Positions 25,875-33,646 of a DNA stretch of 64,000 nt are shown piece by piece. Within the stretch, counting starts at the first letter, position 1. Each line of letters opens with the position of its first letter. The notes below the pieces were generated by a model. The model worked only from the letters and a program-made list of their open reading frames with translations, did not search any database and was not told the DNA's origin. The position numbers and the translations under genes were made by a program. Source of the DNA: Burkholderiales bacterium 39-55-53 (GTDB lineage: Bacteria > Pseudomonadota > Gammaproteobacteria > Burkholderiales > Burkholderiaceae_C); the NCBI GenBank assembly GCA_002282445.1, contig NCJK01000003.1:124001-188000 (forward strand), given 5' to 3'.

Positions 25875-27223
25875 AACGCTTGCCACTCATAACAGCCCTT
25901 GCATTTGCAGGCTTCACCTCTTTCGCACAAGCTGCCGACTTGATGAGCAGTTGGGAAGCTGCGCAAGCACGTGACCCCGAAATTGCAGCAGCGCGTGCCT
26001 TACACGAACAGGCGGCGTTTCGCTTAGAACAAGCCAAAGCACTTTGGGCTCCGATGGTGTCTGCGGGTGGTGCTGTTGGCGTGGGTGGTGCTGATAGTCA
26101 AACCAAAGGTGCTGAAGCCATGGGGCAGAGCAATGTCACCTTCAAAACAAATGTCAATTTAGGTGTCTTGGCAAGAGCCAGCATCGGTGCCCAACAAGCT
26201 TGGATCAGTCCTGAGCGCGAAGCCCAAAGTAAACAACTAGAGCTTTCAGCACAAATTGCTGAAAAGCAATGGCTGCAAGCACAACAAAACCTCATCATGA
26301 AAACTTCGCAGCGTTACTTTGACGTAGTGGCTGCTGAGCTCACGCTGACCGTACTTCAGCGCCAACAAAAAGCGATGAAACAAGCTGCGGCTGAGATCAC
26401 CAAGCGCCAAAGTGTGGGTGATGCCAGCGTGATGGATGTGCAAGAGGCCAACGCGCGTGTTTCAGAGATTCGCGCTCAGGTACTGACACAAGAAAACCAG
26501 TTTGTCATGAAAAAAGTGGCCTATCGACAGTTGACGGGTCAGGAGGCCACGCAACTGAAGGCCATTGCCAACATCAATCTCACGCCTACAAATTTGGCCG
26601 ATCCAAGTGTTTGGGTTCAGCGTGCCAAGCAGCAGTCTCCTGGTCTTCAGATGATGAGTTTGCAACAAGCCATTCAAGGCCAAGAGGCCAAGCGCATCAA
26701 AGCGGGTAACGCCATGACCGTGGACTGGGTTGCCCAAGCTCAGTTGGATCGACTAACAGGCACCGGAAATTACAGCAACAGTGCCAGCAACCAGATGGCG
26801 CAGTACATGGTCGGCATTCAATTGAATGCACCTCTCAGCACGGGTGGCATGGTGGAATCACGCGAGCGTGAGGCCCTGAAGCAAGTTGAGAAACTTCGCT
26901 ACGACCAAGAAGCTGCCGAGCTCAACATTGAGCAGCAAGTTCGAGATGCATGGCAAAGCCTGAACAGTGCGCAAGCGCGCTTACAAGCCTTGTCACAGTC
27001 GGAGCAAGCAAGCAAAGCGCGCCTGACCGCAACCCGTCAAGCGCACCGCACGGGTTCGCGAACAACCAATGAATTGTTAGGTGCGGAACACGATACAGCT
27101 CAGGCTGAATTGGCATTGCTCCAGTTGCGCATTCAAACTGCGATGGATCAATTGCGTTTGTACGCTGCCAGTGGAGAATTGACTGAGGTTCAACTTCGTC
27201 AAGTCAACGCCTTGCTCAAGTAA
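25871..27223 (+). CDS. TolC-family outer-membrane factor
   Basis: A 450-residue outer-membrane efflux protein with a cleavable signal (ALAFAGFTSFAQA) and two repeated helical-hairpin/beta modules. Alternating Gln/Ala-rich coiled-coil helices are obvious (for example EIEQQ-type and QALSQSEQASKARL stretches). It starts inside the stop of the RND gene (ATGA), so the two are co-translated. It would form the exit duct for that pump. Confidence 0.92.
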   Translation: MKRLPLITALAFAGFTSFAQAADLMSSWEAAQARDPEIAAARALHEQAAFRLEQAKALWAPMVSAGGAVGVGGADSQTKGAEAMGQSNVTFKTNVNLGVLARASIGAQQAWISPEREAQSKQLELSAQIAEKQWLQAQQNLIMKTSQRYFDVVAAELTLTVLQRQQKAMKQAAAEITKRQSVGDASVMDVQEANARVSEIRAQVLTQENQFVMKKVAYRQLTGQEATQLKAIANINLTPTNLADPSVWVQRAKQQSPGLQMMSLQQAIQGQEAKRIKAGNAMTVDWVAQAQLDRLTGTGNYSNSASNQMAQYMVGIQLNAPLSTGGMVESREREALKQVEKLRYDQEAAELNIEQQVRDAWQSLNSAQARLQALSQSEQASKARLTATRQAHRTGSRTTNELLGAEHDTAQAELALLQLRIQTAMDQLRLYAASGELTEVQLRQVNALLK

Positions 27224-27226
27224 TTC

Positions 27227-27553
27227 ATGAAATTGCGGTATTCGTCACACGCCACTTTGCTTCTTTGTGCGCTCGTTGGTCAGCCTGTATGGGCTGGCAC
27301 TTGCGCCGAAGATATTGCGGCTGTTGATAAAGCATTGCGCAGCCAATACGGCGAAGACCGTAAATGGTGGCAAGTCATTGCTTGCCCAGTGGTCATGGAT
27401 GGCAAACTTCGCAAAGACGCGGTTGTCAATGTCGAGCAGATCAAAGAAATCAGCTACTTTCGCAATATTGCCTACATGCAGCACGCCCGTGGCGATGACA
27501 AGATGTGCAAAGAGTCCCTCAAAAAGCCTAAGCTGATGCTTCGCGTTTGGTGA
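27227..27553 (+). CDS. small secreted cysteine-containing protein, unknown
   Basis: A 108-residue protein with a signal peptide (cleavage near VWAGTCAED). The mature part holds three Cys (GTCAED, VIACPVV, DKMCKES), and a Trp pair KWWQVIA. I do not recognise the family. It starts three bases after the TolC stop, so it is part of the efflux operon and would act in the periplasm, where the pump is missing its usual adaptor. It is too short to be a membrane fusion protein. Confidence 0.75.
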   Translation: MKLRYSSHATLLLCALVGQPVWAGTCAEDIAAVDKALRSQYGEDRKWWQVIACPVVMDGKLRKDAVVNVEQIKEISYFRNIAYMQHARGDDKMCKESLKKPKLMLRVW

Positions 27554-27658
27554 ATTCAAATCCCTCACAACAGGGAAACCCCTAAAAAAAAGTTATTTAT
27601 TACTTGATTAAAATCATTGCATAAGCATCAATAAAACTTTTTTTAAGAGGAATGACAC

Positions 27659-27964
27659 ATGAAAAAATTGACAGCAATCGCTATCTTGGCATTCGCCAGC
27701 ACCGGTGTTTGGGCCAGTGCAGATTTGGCTAAAAAGAACAACTGCTTGGCTTGCCACGCTGTTGACAAAAAATTGGTTGGCCCTTCTTACCAAGATGTGG
27801 CAAAAAAATATGCAGGCCAAGCTGATGCGGTTGCCAACTTGACCAAGAGCATCAAAGCCGGCGGTAGCGGCAAATGGGGCCCTGTTCCTATGCCACCACA
27901 AGCCCAGCTCAGCGACGCTGACGCCAAAGCACTCGCAACATGGGTGCTCGGCGGCGCAAAATAA
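27659..27964 (+). CDS. c-type cytochrome (class I, c551-like)
   Basis: A 101-residue monohaem periplasmic cytochrome with a signal peptide ending near VWASA. The haem site is CLACH and the axial Met is in PVPMPPQ. It closely resembles the C-terminal haem domain of SoxD in this window (shared VDKK.VGP, KAGG.G.WGP.PMP). It is likely an electron carrier for the Sox or Fcc enzymes. A good Shine-Dalgarno (AGAGGA) precedes the ATG, and a terminator follows. Confidence 0.92.
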   Translation: MKKLTAIAILAFASTGVWASADLAKKNNCLACHAVDKKLVGPSYQDVAKKYAGQADAVANLTKSIKAGGSGKWGPVPMPPQAQLSDADAKALATWVLGGAK

Positions 27965-27988
27965 TACGACTGGTACTCGTAACTTCAT

Positions 27989-28016
27989 GAGCTTCCCTCG
28001 GGAAGCTCTTTTTTTT
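27989..28016 (+). terminator. rho-independent terminator after cytochrome c
   Basis: Stem GAGCTTCC/GGAAGCTC with a CTCG loop, followed by eight T. Confidence 0.93.
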
Positions 28017-28202
28017 GTCTTCGCAACCCAGTGGCCCCGTATCTTTTTTCAGTGTGAGCGCTTCAAATTACCCTTGCGTATTTGAGTGCTTTGGCTCCAC
28101 AAGATCTTGCCACTGCCAATCTTTACTAATATTGCAAATGGGTCCTGTTCTGGGCTAGATTTTTGCCCAGTCACGCACATACATTTCTAAATAGGAGGCT
28201 TC

Positions 28203-29102
28203 ATGCTCACCAACTGGATACAAGACACTCAAGCCTTGCTCAACAGCAAGGATGACGCAGCGCCCACGCGACGCTTGGCTTTGCAAACTGCATTGGGTTT
28301 AGGTTATGCCGCCGCAGCCGCCCCCCTGATTGCACAAACTGCCATCAAAACTTCGACCGAAGGCTTGATCGAAGGCGAAGTCATGATCGACGTCAACGGC
28401 TTCAAAATGCCCGCTTACCGCTCAGCCCCCAAAGGCAAAACCAATTTACCCGTGGTATTGGTCATTTCCGAAATTTTTGGCGTGCATGAGTACATCGCCG
28501 ATGTCACACGCCGCTTTGCGAAGGCCGGCTACTTGGCCATCGCGCCAGAATTGTTTGTGCGTCAGGGCGATGCCAGTGGATATGGTGAGATGGCCAAGCT
28601 CATTGCTGAAGTCATCTCTAAAGTGCCCGATGCTCAAGTGATGGGTGATTTGGACGCGACACTGAAGTGGGCCGGCCAAAACGGCGGCAATGCTGACCGT
28701 GCCGCTATCACTGGTTTTTGCTGGGGTGGTCGCATCACTTGGTTGTATGCCACGCATAACCCCAAGCTCAAAGCCGGTGTCGCTTGGTATGGCCGCATGG
28801 AAGGCCAAACCAACGCCAACAACCCCAAGCACCCTATCCAACTCGCTTCAAGCCTCAAAGCGCCTGTGCTGGGCTTGTATGGCGGTGATGACGCCGGCAT
28901 TCCTGTGACATCGGTCAACAACATGAAAGAAGCCTTGGCGCAAGTTGCCACAACGGGCAACAAAGCGGCCAAGGCCTCTGAGTTTGTGCTCTATCCAGAT
29001 GCACCACACGCCTTCCATGCCGACTATCGTTCTAGCTACCGTGCGGCAGCAGCGACAGATGGTTGGAATCGTGCGATAGCGTGGATGAAGCAGCACGTTT
29101 AA
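28203..29102 (+). CDS. dienelactone hydrolase family protein, Tat-like signal
   Basis: A 299-residue alpha/beta hydrolase of the dienelactone hydrolase family. The nucleophile elbow is GFCWGG with Cys rather than Ser, as in true dienelactone hydrolases. The Asp is in YGGDDAGIP and the His in DAPHAFHAD. The N-terminus has TRRLALQTALGLGY followed by a hydrophobic stretch, suggesting Tat export. AGGAGG precedes the ATG. The 186-base leader contains a small hairpin (CTGGGC/GCCCAG). Its physiological substrate is unknown. Confidence 0.88.
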   Translation: MLTNWIQDTQALLNSKDDAAPTRRLALQTALGLGYAAAAAPLIAQTAIKTSTEGLIEGEVMIDVNGFKMPAYRSAPKGKTNLPVVLVISEIFGVHEYIADVTRRFAKAGYLAIAPELFVRQGDASGYGEMAKLIAEVISKVPDAQVMGDLDATLKWAGQNGGNADRAAITGFCWGGRITWLYATHNPKLKAGVAWYGRMEGQTNANNPKHPIQLASSLKAPVLGLYGGDDAGIPVTSVNNMKEALAQVATTGNKAAKASEFVLYPDAPHAFHADYRSSYRAAAATDGWNRAIAWMKQHV

Positions 29103-29123
29103 CTGCTTCACCCACTGCTGCTG

Positions 29124-29357
29124 TCACGCTGATTCAGCGGGGCAGCAGCCTTTTCCTTCTGGCACACCAAACTTGCGCAAAATAATGCTCATAGGACAAA
29201 AGTTTGTGATGCCAAACTGAAACAAGTTCAATCCAACAAATGCTGTGAAGGCCAAGGCCCACTCACTCACAAACACAGGGCTCTGCTCGATGCCCAGTGC
29301 CAAAGACACCATGATGAACAATCCCGCGAAAACGCGGATGTAACGTTCGACCGTCAT
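29124..29357 (-). CDS. DUF2892 (YgaP-like) small membrane protein, sox-linked
   Basis: A 77-residue inner-membrane protein. It begins TVERYIRVFAGLFIM, has a second hydrophobic helix, the motif NFCPMSIILRKFGV, and a C-terminal CCPAES. It is the second DUF2892 gene in the window and lies 24 bases downstream of soxB, at the 3' end of the sox run. The Cys pair at the C-terminus is not present in the copy at 17160. A role in sulfur handling is inferred from location and from the rhodanese-DUF2892 fusions known elsewhere. Confidence 0.85.
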   Translation of the reverse strand: MTVERYIRVFAGLFIMVSLALGIEQSPVFVSEWALAFTAFVGLNLFQFGITNFCPMSIILRKFGVPEGKGCCPAESA

Positions 29358-29381
29358 TTCAACTCCTATTTAAAAACCGAT

Positions 29382-31118
29382 TTAGGCTGCAGCAAAACCT
29401 TGGTTTGGCAAGACGCCTTCCAACTTCGGTGTGTTGAGCTTGCGCTTCGACACTTTGCCGCCGCTGGCTTTGAGCCATTGCTCAGCAACTTCCCAAACTG
29501 GCTTGAGGTTTTGTGACTTGGCCTCTTCCGACACAGGCGCCCAGCCTGCCACTTTGTATTTTTTGTTGGCATCGATGAGCTTGCCTTTGAGGCGCATCTC
29601 ACCAATACGATTGCCAGCTGAATTGTTAGGACGGCACACGTATTCAAGACCACCCACACGCACCATGTCACCACCTTGTTGGTAGTAAGGATCGGGGTTG
29701 AACAAGTTGTCGCACACGTCTTCGAGCACGGTCTTGATGGTTTCGCCCGTCATTTCAGTGACGGTGGCGTAAGAGTATGTTGTGGCTGTCATGTCCATCA
29801 ACCACTCACGTGTGATGGCTTGACCTGGCAACAAGGATGTACCCCAACGGAAGCCAGGAGAGAAGGCCAAGTCAGCGCCTTGTACGTCCATCAAAGCATC
29901 CAACAACAACTGGTCGCCTGTACCGTTGAAGTTACCGCGACGGTACAAAGTACCTTCTGTGATCGCCAACTTCTCATTGAGTTTGGCTTCATAAGGAGCG
30001 CGAATCTTGGTGATGAGCGCATCCATTTCTTTGTCGGCAGGCAACATGTTTGAGAACACGGGCAGCAGCTTGTAACGGAAGTCTGTGATCTTCTTGTTCT
30101 TGACTTCGAAGTCAAGCACGCCCAAGAACTTGCCGTTTGAACCGGCGTTGGTCACGATGGTCTTGCCACCTTTGTTGTTCACCAAAGTAGCGACTGGCAT
30201 ACCGTCATGCGTGTGGCCGCCCATGATGGCGTCAATGCCACTGACGCGGCTTGCCATTTTCAAGTCAACGTCCATGCCGTTGTGAGAGATGACGACCACG
30301 ACCTGCGCACCCTTGCCGCGTGCTTCGTCGACCATCTTTTGCATGTTTTCGTCTTGAATACCGAACGCCCAGTCAGCCACCATGTAACGTGGGTTGGCAA
30401 TGGGTGTGTATGGGAAGGCTTGGCCGATGATGGCGCAAGGCACACCATTGATCTCACGGATCACATATGGCTTGAACACTTGGTCGCCAAAGTCATTGGT
30501 CTTGACGTTTTGCGCAACAAAGTCGAGTTTGCCAGCGAAATCTTTTTCAACGATCTCTTTCACACGGTCCATGCCGTAGGTGAATTCCCAGTGACCTGTC
30601 ATCACGTCAACGCCGAGCAATTTACAGGCGTCAACCATGTCTTGCGCGTTAGTCCACAGAGAAGTAGCAGAACCTTGCCATGTGTCACCACCATCAAGCA
30701 GCAATGAGCCTGGGCGGCTGGCTTTGAGGCGCTTGACCAAAGTAGACAAGTGGGCAAAACCACCCACTTTGCCGAAACGCTTGGCAGCAGTTTCGAAGTT
30801 CAGGTAAGTCATGCCGTAGGCTTCAGCACTGCCGGGGCGAATGCCTGCAGTCTTCAACAAATGCTCACCCACCAAATGTGGCAACTGGCCCTTCATGCTG
30901 CCAATGCCGAGGTTAACGCTTGGCTCACGGAAGTAAATTGGCTTCAACTGCGCGTGGCAGTCAGTCATGTGCAGAAATGACACTTGACCAAATTTGGGGA
31001 TGTCATACAAGCCTTTGGCCGCAGTGGATGCGTCAGATTGGGCAAAAGCATTCATGTTCATGCCGGCCATCGTGCCAGCGCCCATGACTTGCATAAATTC
31101 GCGTTTGGTCAAGTTCAT
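29382..31118 (-). CDS. soxB: thiosulfohydrolase SoxB
   Basis: A 578-residue periplasmic dinuclear manganese enzyme that hydrolyses the sulfate group from thiosulfonate bound to SoxY. Metal ligands are visible in HMTDCHAQ, LLDGGDTWQGS, TGHWEFTYG, VISHNGMD and GGHTHDGMP. The signal is Tat-like but with KR instead of RR (LTKREFMQVMGAG). It is separated from soxX by a terminator-like hairpin, unlike the tighter spacing of soxA and soxX. It belongs to the calcineurin-like/5'-nucleotidase superfamily. Confidence 0.97.
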   Translation of the reverse strand: MNLTKREFMQVMGAGTMAGMNMNAFAQSDASTAAKGLYDIPKFGQVSFLHMTDCHAQLKPIYFREPSVNLGIGSMKGQLPHLVGEHLLKTAGIRPGSAEAYGMTYLNFETAAKRFGKVGGFAHLSTLVKRLKASRPGSLLLDGGDTWQGSATSLWTNAQDMVDACKLLGVDVMTGHWEFTYGMDRVKEIVEKDFAGKLDFVAQNVKTNDFGDQVFKPYVIREINGVPCAIIGQAFPYTPIANPRYMVADWAFGIQDENMQKMVDEARGKGAQVVVVISHNGMDVDLKMASRVSGIDAIMGGHTHDGMPVATLVNNKGGKTIVTNAGSNGKFLGVLDFEVKNKKITDFRYKLLPVFSNMLPADKEMDALITKIRAPYEAKLNEKLAITEGTLYRRGNFNGTGDQLLLDALMDVQGADLAFSPGFRWGTSLLPGQAITREWLMDMTATTYSYATVTEMTGETIKTVLEDVCDNLFNPDPYYQQGGDMVRVGGLEYVCRPNNSAGNRIGEMRLKGKLIDANKKYKVAGWAPVSEEAKSQNLKPVWEVAEQWLKASGGKVSKRKLNTPKLEGVLPNQGFAAA

Positions 31119-31144
31119 ATCAGTACCTACTTATTTATTGAACG

Positions 31145-31180
31145 GAAAAAAGCCGCAGCAGGAGTTTCATGCTGCGGCTT
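31145..31180 (-). terminator. terminator-like hairpin between soxX and soxB
   Basis: An 11-bp stem AAGCCGCAGCA/TGCTGCGGCTT with a 9-base loop; on the leftward transcript it is followed by a short U run. It lies 12 bases after soxX and 27 bases before soxB, and would let only part of transcription reach soxB. Confidence 0.75.
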
Positions 31181-31191
31181 GAAGGGAAGGA

Positions 31192-31845
31192 TTACTTATT
31201 GATGGGTGACGCAGGGTCAAGCAACAATGCCATCACATCTTTGATTTGCTTTTCAGTCAGGATGTTCTTGTGACCGAAACGAGGCATGTTGGTACATGCG
31301 TTGTAAGCACGTGCGTTGTTCAACTTACCCCATGTGTACTCAACGATTGGCTTTGCAGCAGCGTTGGTCGGATCAGTCACACCACGAATTTTGCCGTAGT
31401 TGTAAAGGCTTGGACCCAAGTTACCGTAGGACAACTCAGTCTTGCTGATTTGGTGACAGTTGTAGCAGTTGCCGCCATTCTCAGAACCTTCTTTGTCAGT
31501 CCAAGTCAGACCACGACCGCTTTGTGCGACCTTCTCGCCTGCTTTGAAGTCACCCAGATATTTACCATCTGATGGTGGCTTGATGGTTTTCAGGTTGCGT
31601 GCCTCAATGGCTTTCGCATTGGCTTCGCTGATAGGAGTACCGTTCGTATCAGCTTCAGAGCAGAGACGGTTATCTTCATCTTGATTGAGAACATCAAGCT
31701 TTACTTGCCCTTGCGCACGGAATGAACGTTTTGCAATATCTTGCGCCAATTTATCAAGGTCGGCGCTTGAGGGCATTGGCGTTGCACAAGCAGTCAACAA
31801 AACGGCGGCGATGGCAGTCAGGGCCAGAGTGTGTTTGCGGTTCAT
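31192..31845 (-). CDS. soxX: SoxX, monohaem subunit of SoxXA
   Basis: A 217-residue c-type cytochrome subunit of the SoxXA complex, which couples thiosulfate to the SoxY cysteine. The haem motif is GNCYNCHQ, and the axial Met region is CTNMPRFGH. The N-terminal signal ends with LTAC, a lipobox, so this SoxX may be lipid-anchored. It follows soxA by 11 bases. The extended N-terminal part before the haem domain is longer than in minimal SoxX proteins. Confidence 0.95.
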   Translation of the reverse strand: MNRKHTLALTAIAAVLLTACATPMPSSADLDKLAQDIAKRSFRAQGQVKLDVLNQDEDNRLCSEADTNGTPISEANAKAIEARNLKTIKPPSDGKYLGDFKAGEKVAQSGRGLTWTDKEGSENGGNCYNCHQISKTELSYGNLGPSLYNYGKIRGVTDPTNAAAKPIVEYTWGKLNNARAYNACTNMPRFGHKNILTEKQIKDVMALLLDPASPINK

Positions 31846-31856
31846 TTTTGTATTCC

Positions 31857-32675
31857 TTATCGTTTGATCGCAGGTGCAATGGCTTCGCCACCTTTGCCGT
31901 TCACGCCCATGTAGACGCCCAATGCAATCGTGGCATCACTGGTAAACAATGGATATGGGAAACGTTGTTGGCGATAGCAATCGTTCAAGCGCAACTGAGC
32001 GCTCCACATTTGACCGTTTGACACACGGTAAGCAGGCCATGCGCCAAAGCCGTTGCCAGCACCTGGGTTTTTGGTCAAGTTAGGCAAATCTTGCAAGCGA
32101 ATACGCTTCTCATCATCTGCATGGCAAGTGGCACATGCAAAGTCATGAGGGCCGCTGCGCATGAAGAACAAGCGTTTGCCGACTTCGTACATTTTTTTCT
32201 CTTCCACATGAGATTGTGAAAGATTGAATTTCATACCCTTGGACTCAGCGGAGATCCAAGTAGCCAATGCTGTCACGTTGGCTTGCTCACCTTTACCAAA
32301 AGGTGTTTTTGCAATTTCTGCAGCATCGAAACCTTGCAAGGTTTCCATGCATGTCACCAAACGAGACTCTAAATCTTGTACACGACCAGTGTCAGCGAAG
32401 TAACGTGGCAACTCTACCCACACGCCTTTGACCACGCCTGCGCCTTTGCCCAAATCACACTTTTCAAGTGTTGAATTTTTAGGGCCACGGGCTTTTTTCC
32501 ACAGACCTTCACCCTTGACTTCATACAAGTCTGCGGGGTTACCGTCTTGCAGCATCGCACGGTATTCGGCAATGCTATCTGTTGAGGATTTTTGAGCGAA
32601 TGCAGTTGCAGTCAAGCTGCACAAACCGATTGCAAGCGCTATTTTTTTAATATTTTGACCAACCAATTGGCTCAT
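31857..32675 (-). CDS. soxA: SoxA, L-cysteine S-thiosulfotransferase (monohaem type)
   Basis: A 272-residue cytochrome subunit of SoxXA. The catalytic haem site is FACATCH, and the ligand/catalytic Cys is in LNDCYRQQRFPYP. The first haem site of dihaem SoxA is missing: the corresponding region has only single cysteines (EKCDLG and LVTCME), likely a disulfide. A signal peptide ends near AFAQK. It lies between soxZ and soxX in the leftward sox run. Confidence 0.95.
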   Translation of the reverse strand: MSQLVGQNIKKIALAIGLCSLTATAFAQKSSTDSIAEYRAMLQDGNPADLYEVKGEGLWKKARGPKNSTLEKCDLGKGAGVVKGVWVELPRYFADTGRVQDLESRLVTCMETLQGFDAAEIAKTPFGKGEQANVTALATWISAESKGMKFNLSQSHVEEKKMYEVGKRLFFMRSGPHDFACATCHADDEKRIRLQDLPNLTKNPGAGNGFGAWPAYRVSNGQMWSAQLRLNDCYRQQRFPYPLFTSDATIALGVYMGVNGKGGEAIAPAIKR

Positions 32676-32691
32676 AGATACCTCCGAGAAA

Positions 32692-32731
32692 ACAAAAAAG
32701 AATCGGCCACAACACAGACGTGTCGTGGCCG
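32692..32731 (-). terminator. terminator-like hairpin between soxZ and soxA
   Basis: CGGCCAC/GTGGCCG plus an inner ACAC/GTGT stem (32704-32731); the leftward transcript continues into ATTCTTTTTTG. It starts 11 bases after the soxZ stop. It may lower or stabilise expression across the boundary rather than stop it fully. Confidence 0.65.
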
Positions 32732-32741
32732 AACAAGTTAA

Positions 32742-33053
32742 TTACGAAACAGTTGCTTCGTCAGTGCGGCTTTCGCCTTTGCTGTCTTTCCAAGTCACAG
32801 CCAATTTGTCACCGGCTTTAGCGCCTTTGACAGTGAACTGCAAGAATGGGTTCTTAGACACAGCTGGGCCCCACTCGGCGGTCATCACTTGCTTGCCATT
32901 CAAAGAAGCAGACACTTCTTGAATGAACCATGCTGGCACGAGTTTGCCAGCAGCGTCTTTGCGTTGACCTGATTCCATTTCGTGGCTCATGAGCACGCGA
33001 ACGGTTGCTTTGTCGCCAGAAGCTTGGGCGCGGATGCGCATTGGATCTGCCAT
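32742..33053 (-). CDS. soxZ: SoxZ, sulfur-carrier complex subunit
   Basis: A 103-residue SoxZ with the typical start MADPMRIRAQASGDKATVRVL and an all-beta Ig-like fold. It forms the heterodimer with SoxY and has no signal of its own, being exported with SoxY. It follows soxY by 52 bases with a good Shine-Dalgarno (AGGAGA). Length and motifs are ordinary. Confidence 0.96.
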   Translation of the reverse strand: MADPMRIRAQASGDKATVRVLMSHEMESGQRKDAAGKLVPAWFIQEVSASLNGKQVMTAEWGPAVSKNPFLQFTVKGAKAGDKLAVTWKDSKGESRTDEATVS

Positions 33054-33105
33054 GTTATTTCTCCTAAATCTTTACGTTGAATACTGTTAATTGAAGTGCG
33101 TGGAA

Positions 33106-33561
33106 TTAACCGCCGCAGCCACCCAAAGTGACTTTGACTTCTTTCTTGGCGAACAACGCCTTGCCGTCAGCCATGATGGCCACAGCGTACACATCTGAAG
33201 ACTGGCCCATCTTTGCACGTGTTGAGAAGTTGGCATCGATGCTGTCGGTCACATTGAACAATGCCACCATTGCAGCTGGGTTCTTCTCAACCAAAACCAA
33301 CATTTGCTTCACGCCAGACAAGCTGGTGCTAGCGCTCAATGGAACAACAGCGCCGTTTTCAGCGATGTCTGGACCGGTGATGGTCACATCTTTGCTTTCT
33401 GACACTGCACCAGCGCCCAATGCTTTCACCACTTCTTGCAGTGTTTTGGCATCAAAGGCAGCTTTGTTGTAAGCAGCGTTAGCGAATTGTGGGAAACCAG
33501 CCGCAGCCAGCATGCCAGCGACCAATGCGCTCTGTTTAAGTGTCTCGCGACGAGTTTGCAT
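33106..33561 (-). CDS. soxY: SoxY, sulfur-carrier protein
   Basis: A 151-residue SoxY. A Tat-type signal (TRRETLKQSALVAG) is followed by the Ig-like domain. The C-terminus is LGGCGG, in which the Cys on the swinging arm carries the covalently bound sulfur intermediates. It is the substrate carrier for SoxXA, SoxB and SoxCD. It follows soxD by a gap of 85 bases holding a hairpin without a clear U run. Confidence 0.96.
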   Translation of the reverse strand: MQTRRETLKQSALVAGMLAAAGFPQFANAAYNKAAFDAKTLQEVVKALGAGAVSESKDVTITGPDIAENGAVVPLSASTSLSGVKQMLVLVEKNPAAMVALFNVTDSIDANFSTRAKMGQSSDVYAVAIMADGKALFAKKEVKVTLGGCGG

Positions 33562-33610
33562 CTGATATCTCCTAATGATCAGTTGATGGTAACGGAAAAC
33601 CTACATTGAT

Positions 33611-33633
33611 CTTAGAGGGATTTCCCCTCTAAG
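33611..33633. promoter_or_regulatory. stable hairpin between soxD and soxY
   Basis: CTTAGAGGG/CCCTCTAAG, a perfect 9-bp stem with a 5-base loop. There is no U tract on the leftward strand, so an mRNA processing or stability element is more likely than a terminator. Confidence 0.55.
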
Positions 33634-33646
33634 AATCAAATCCTTT

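Noticed and set aside
27604..27617. FNR-like TTGAT-TAAA-ATCAT before the cytochrome c gene at 27659
   Set aside because: A class II promoter here would start transcription downstream of the ribosome-binding site. Nine of ten matches in a very AT-rich stretch are not convincing.
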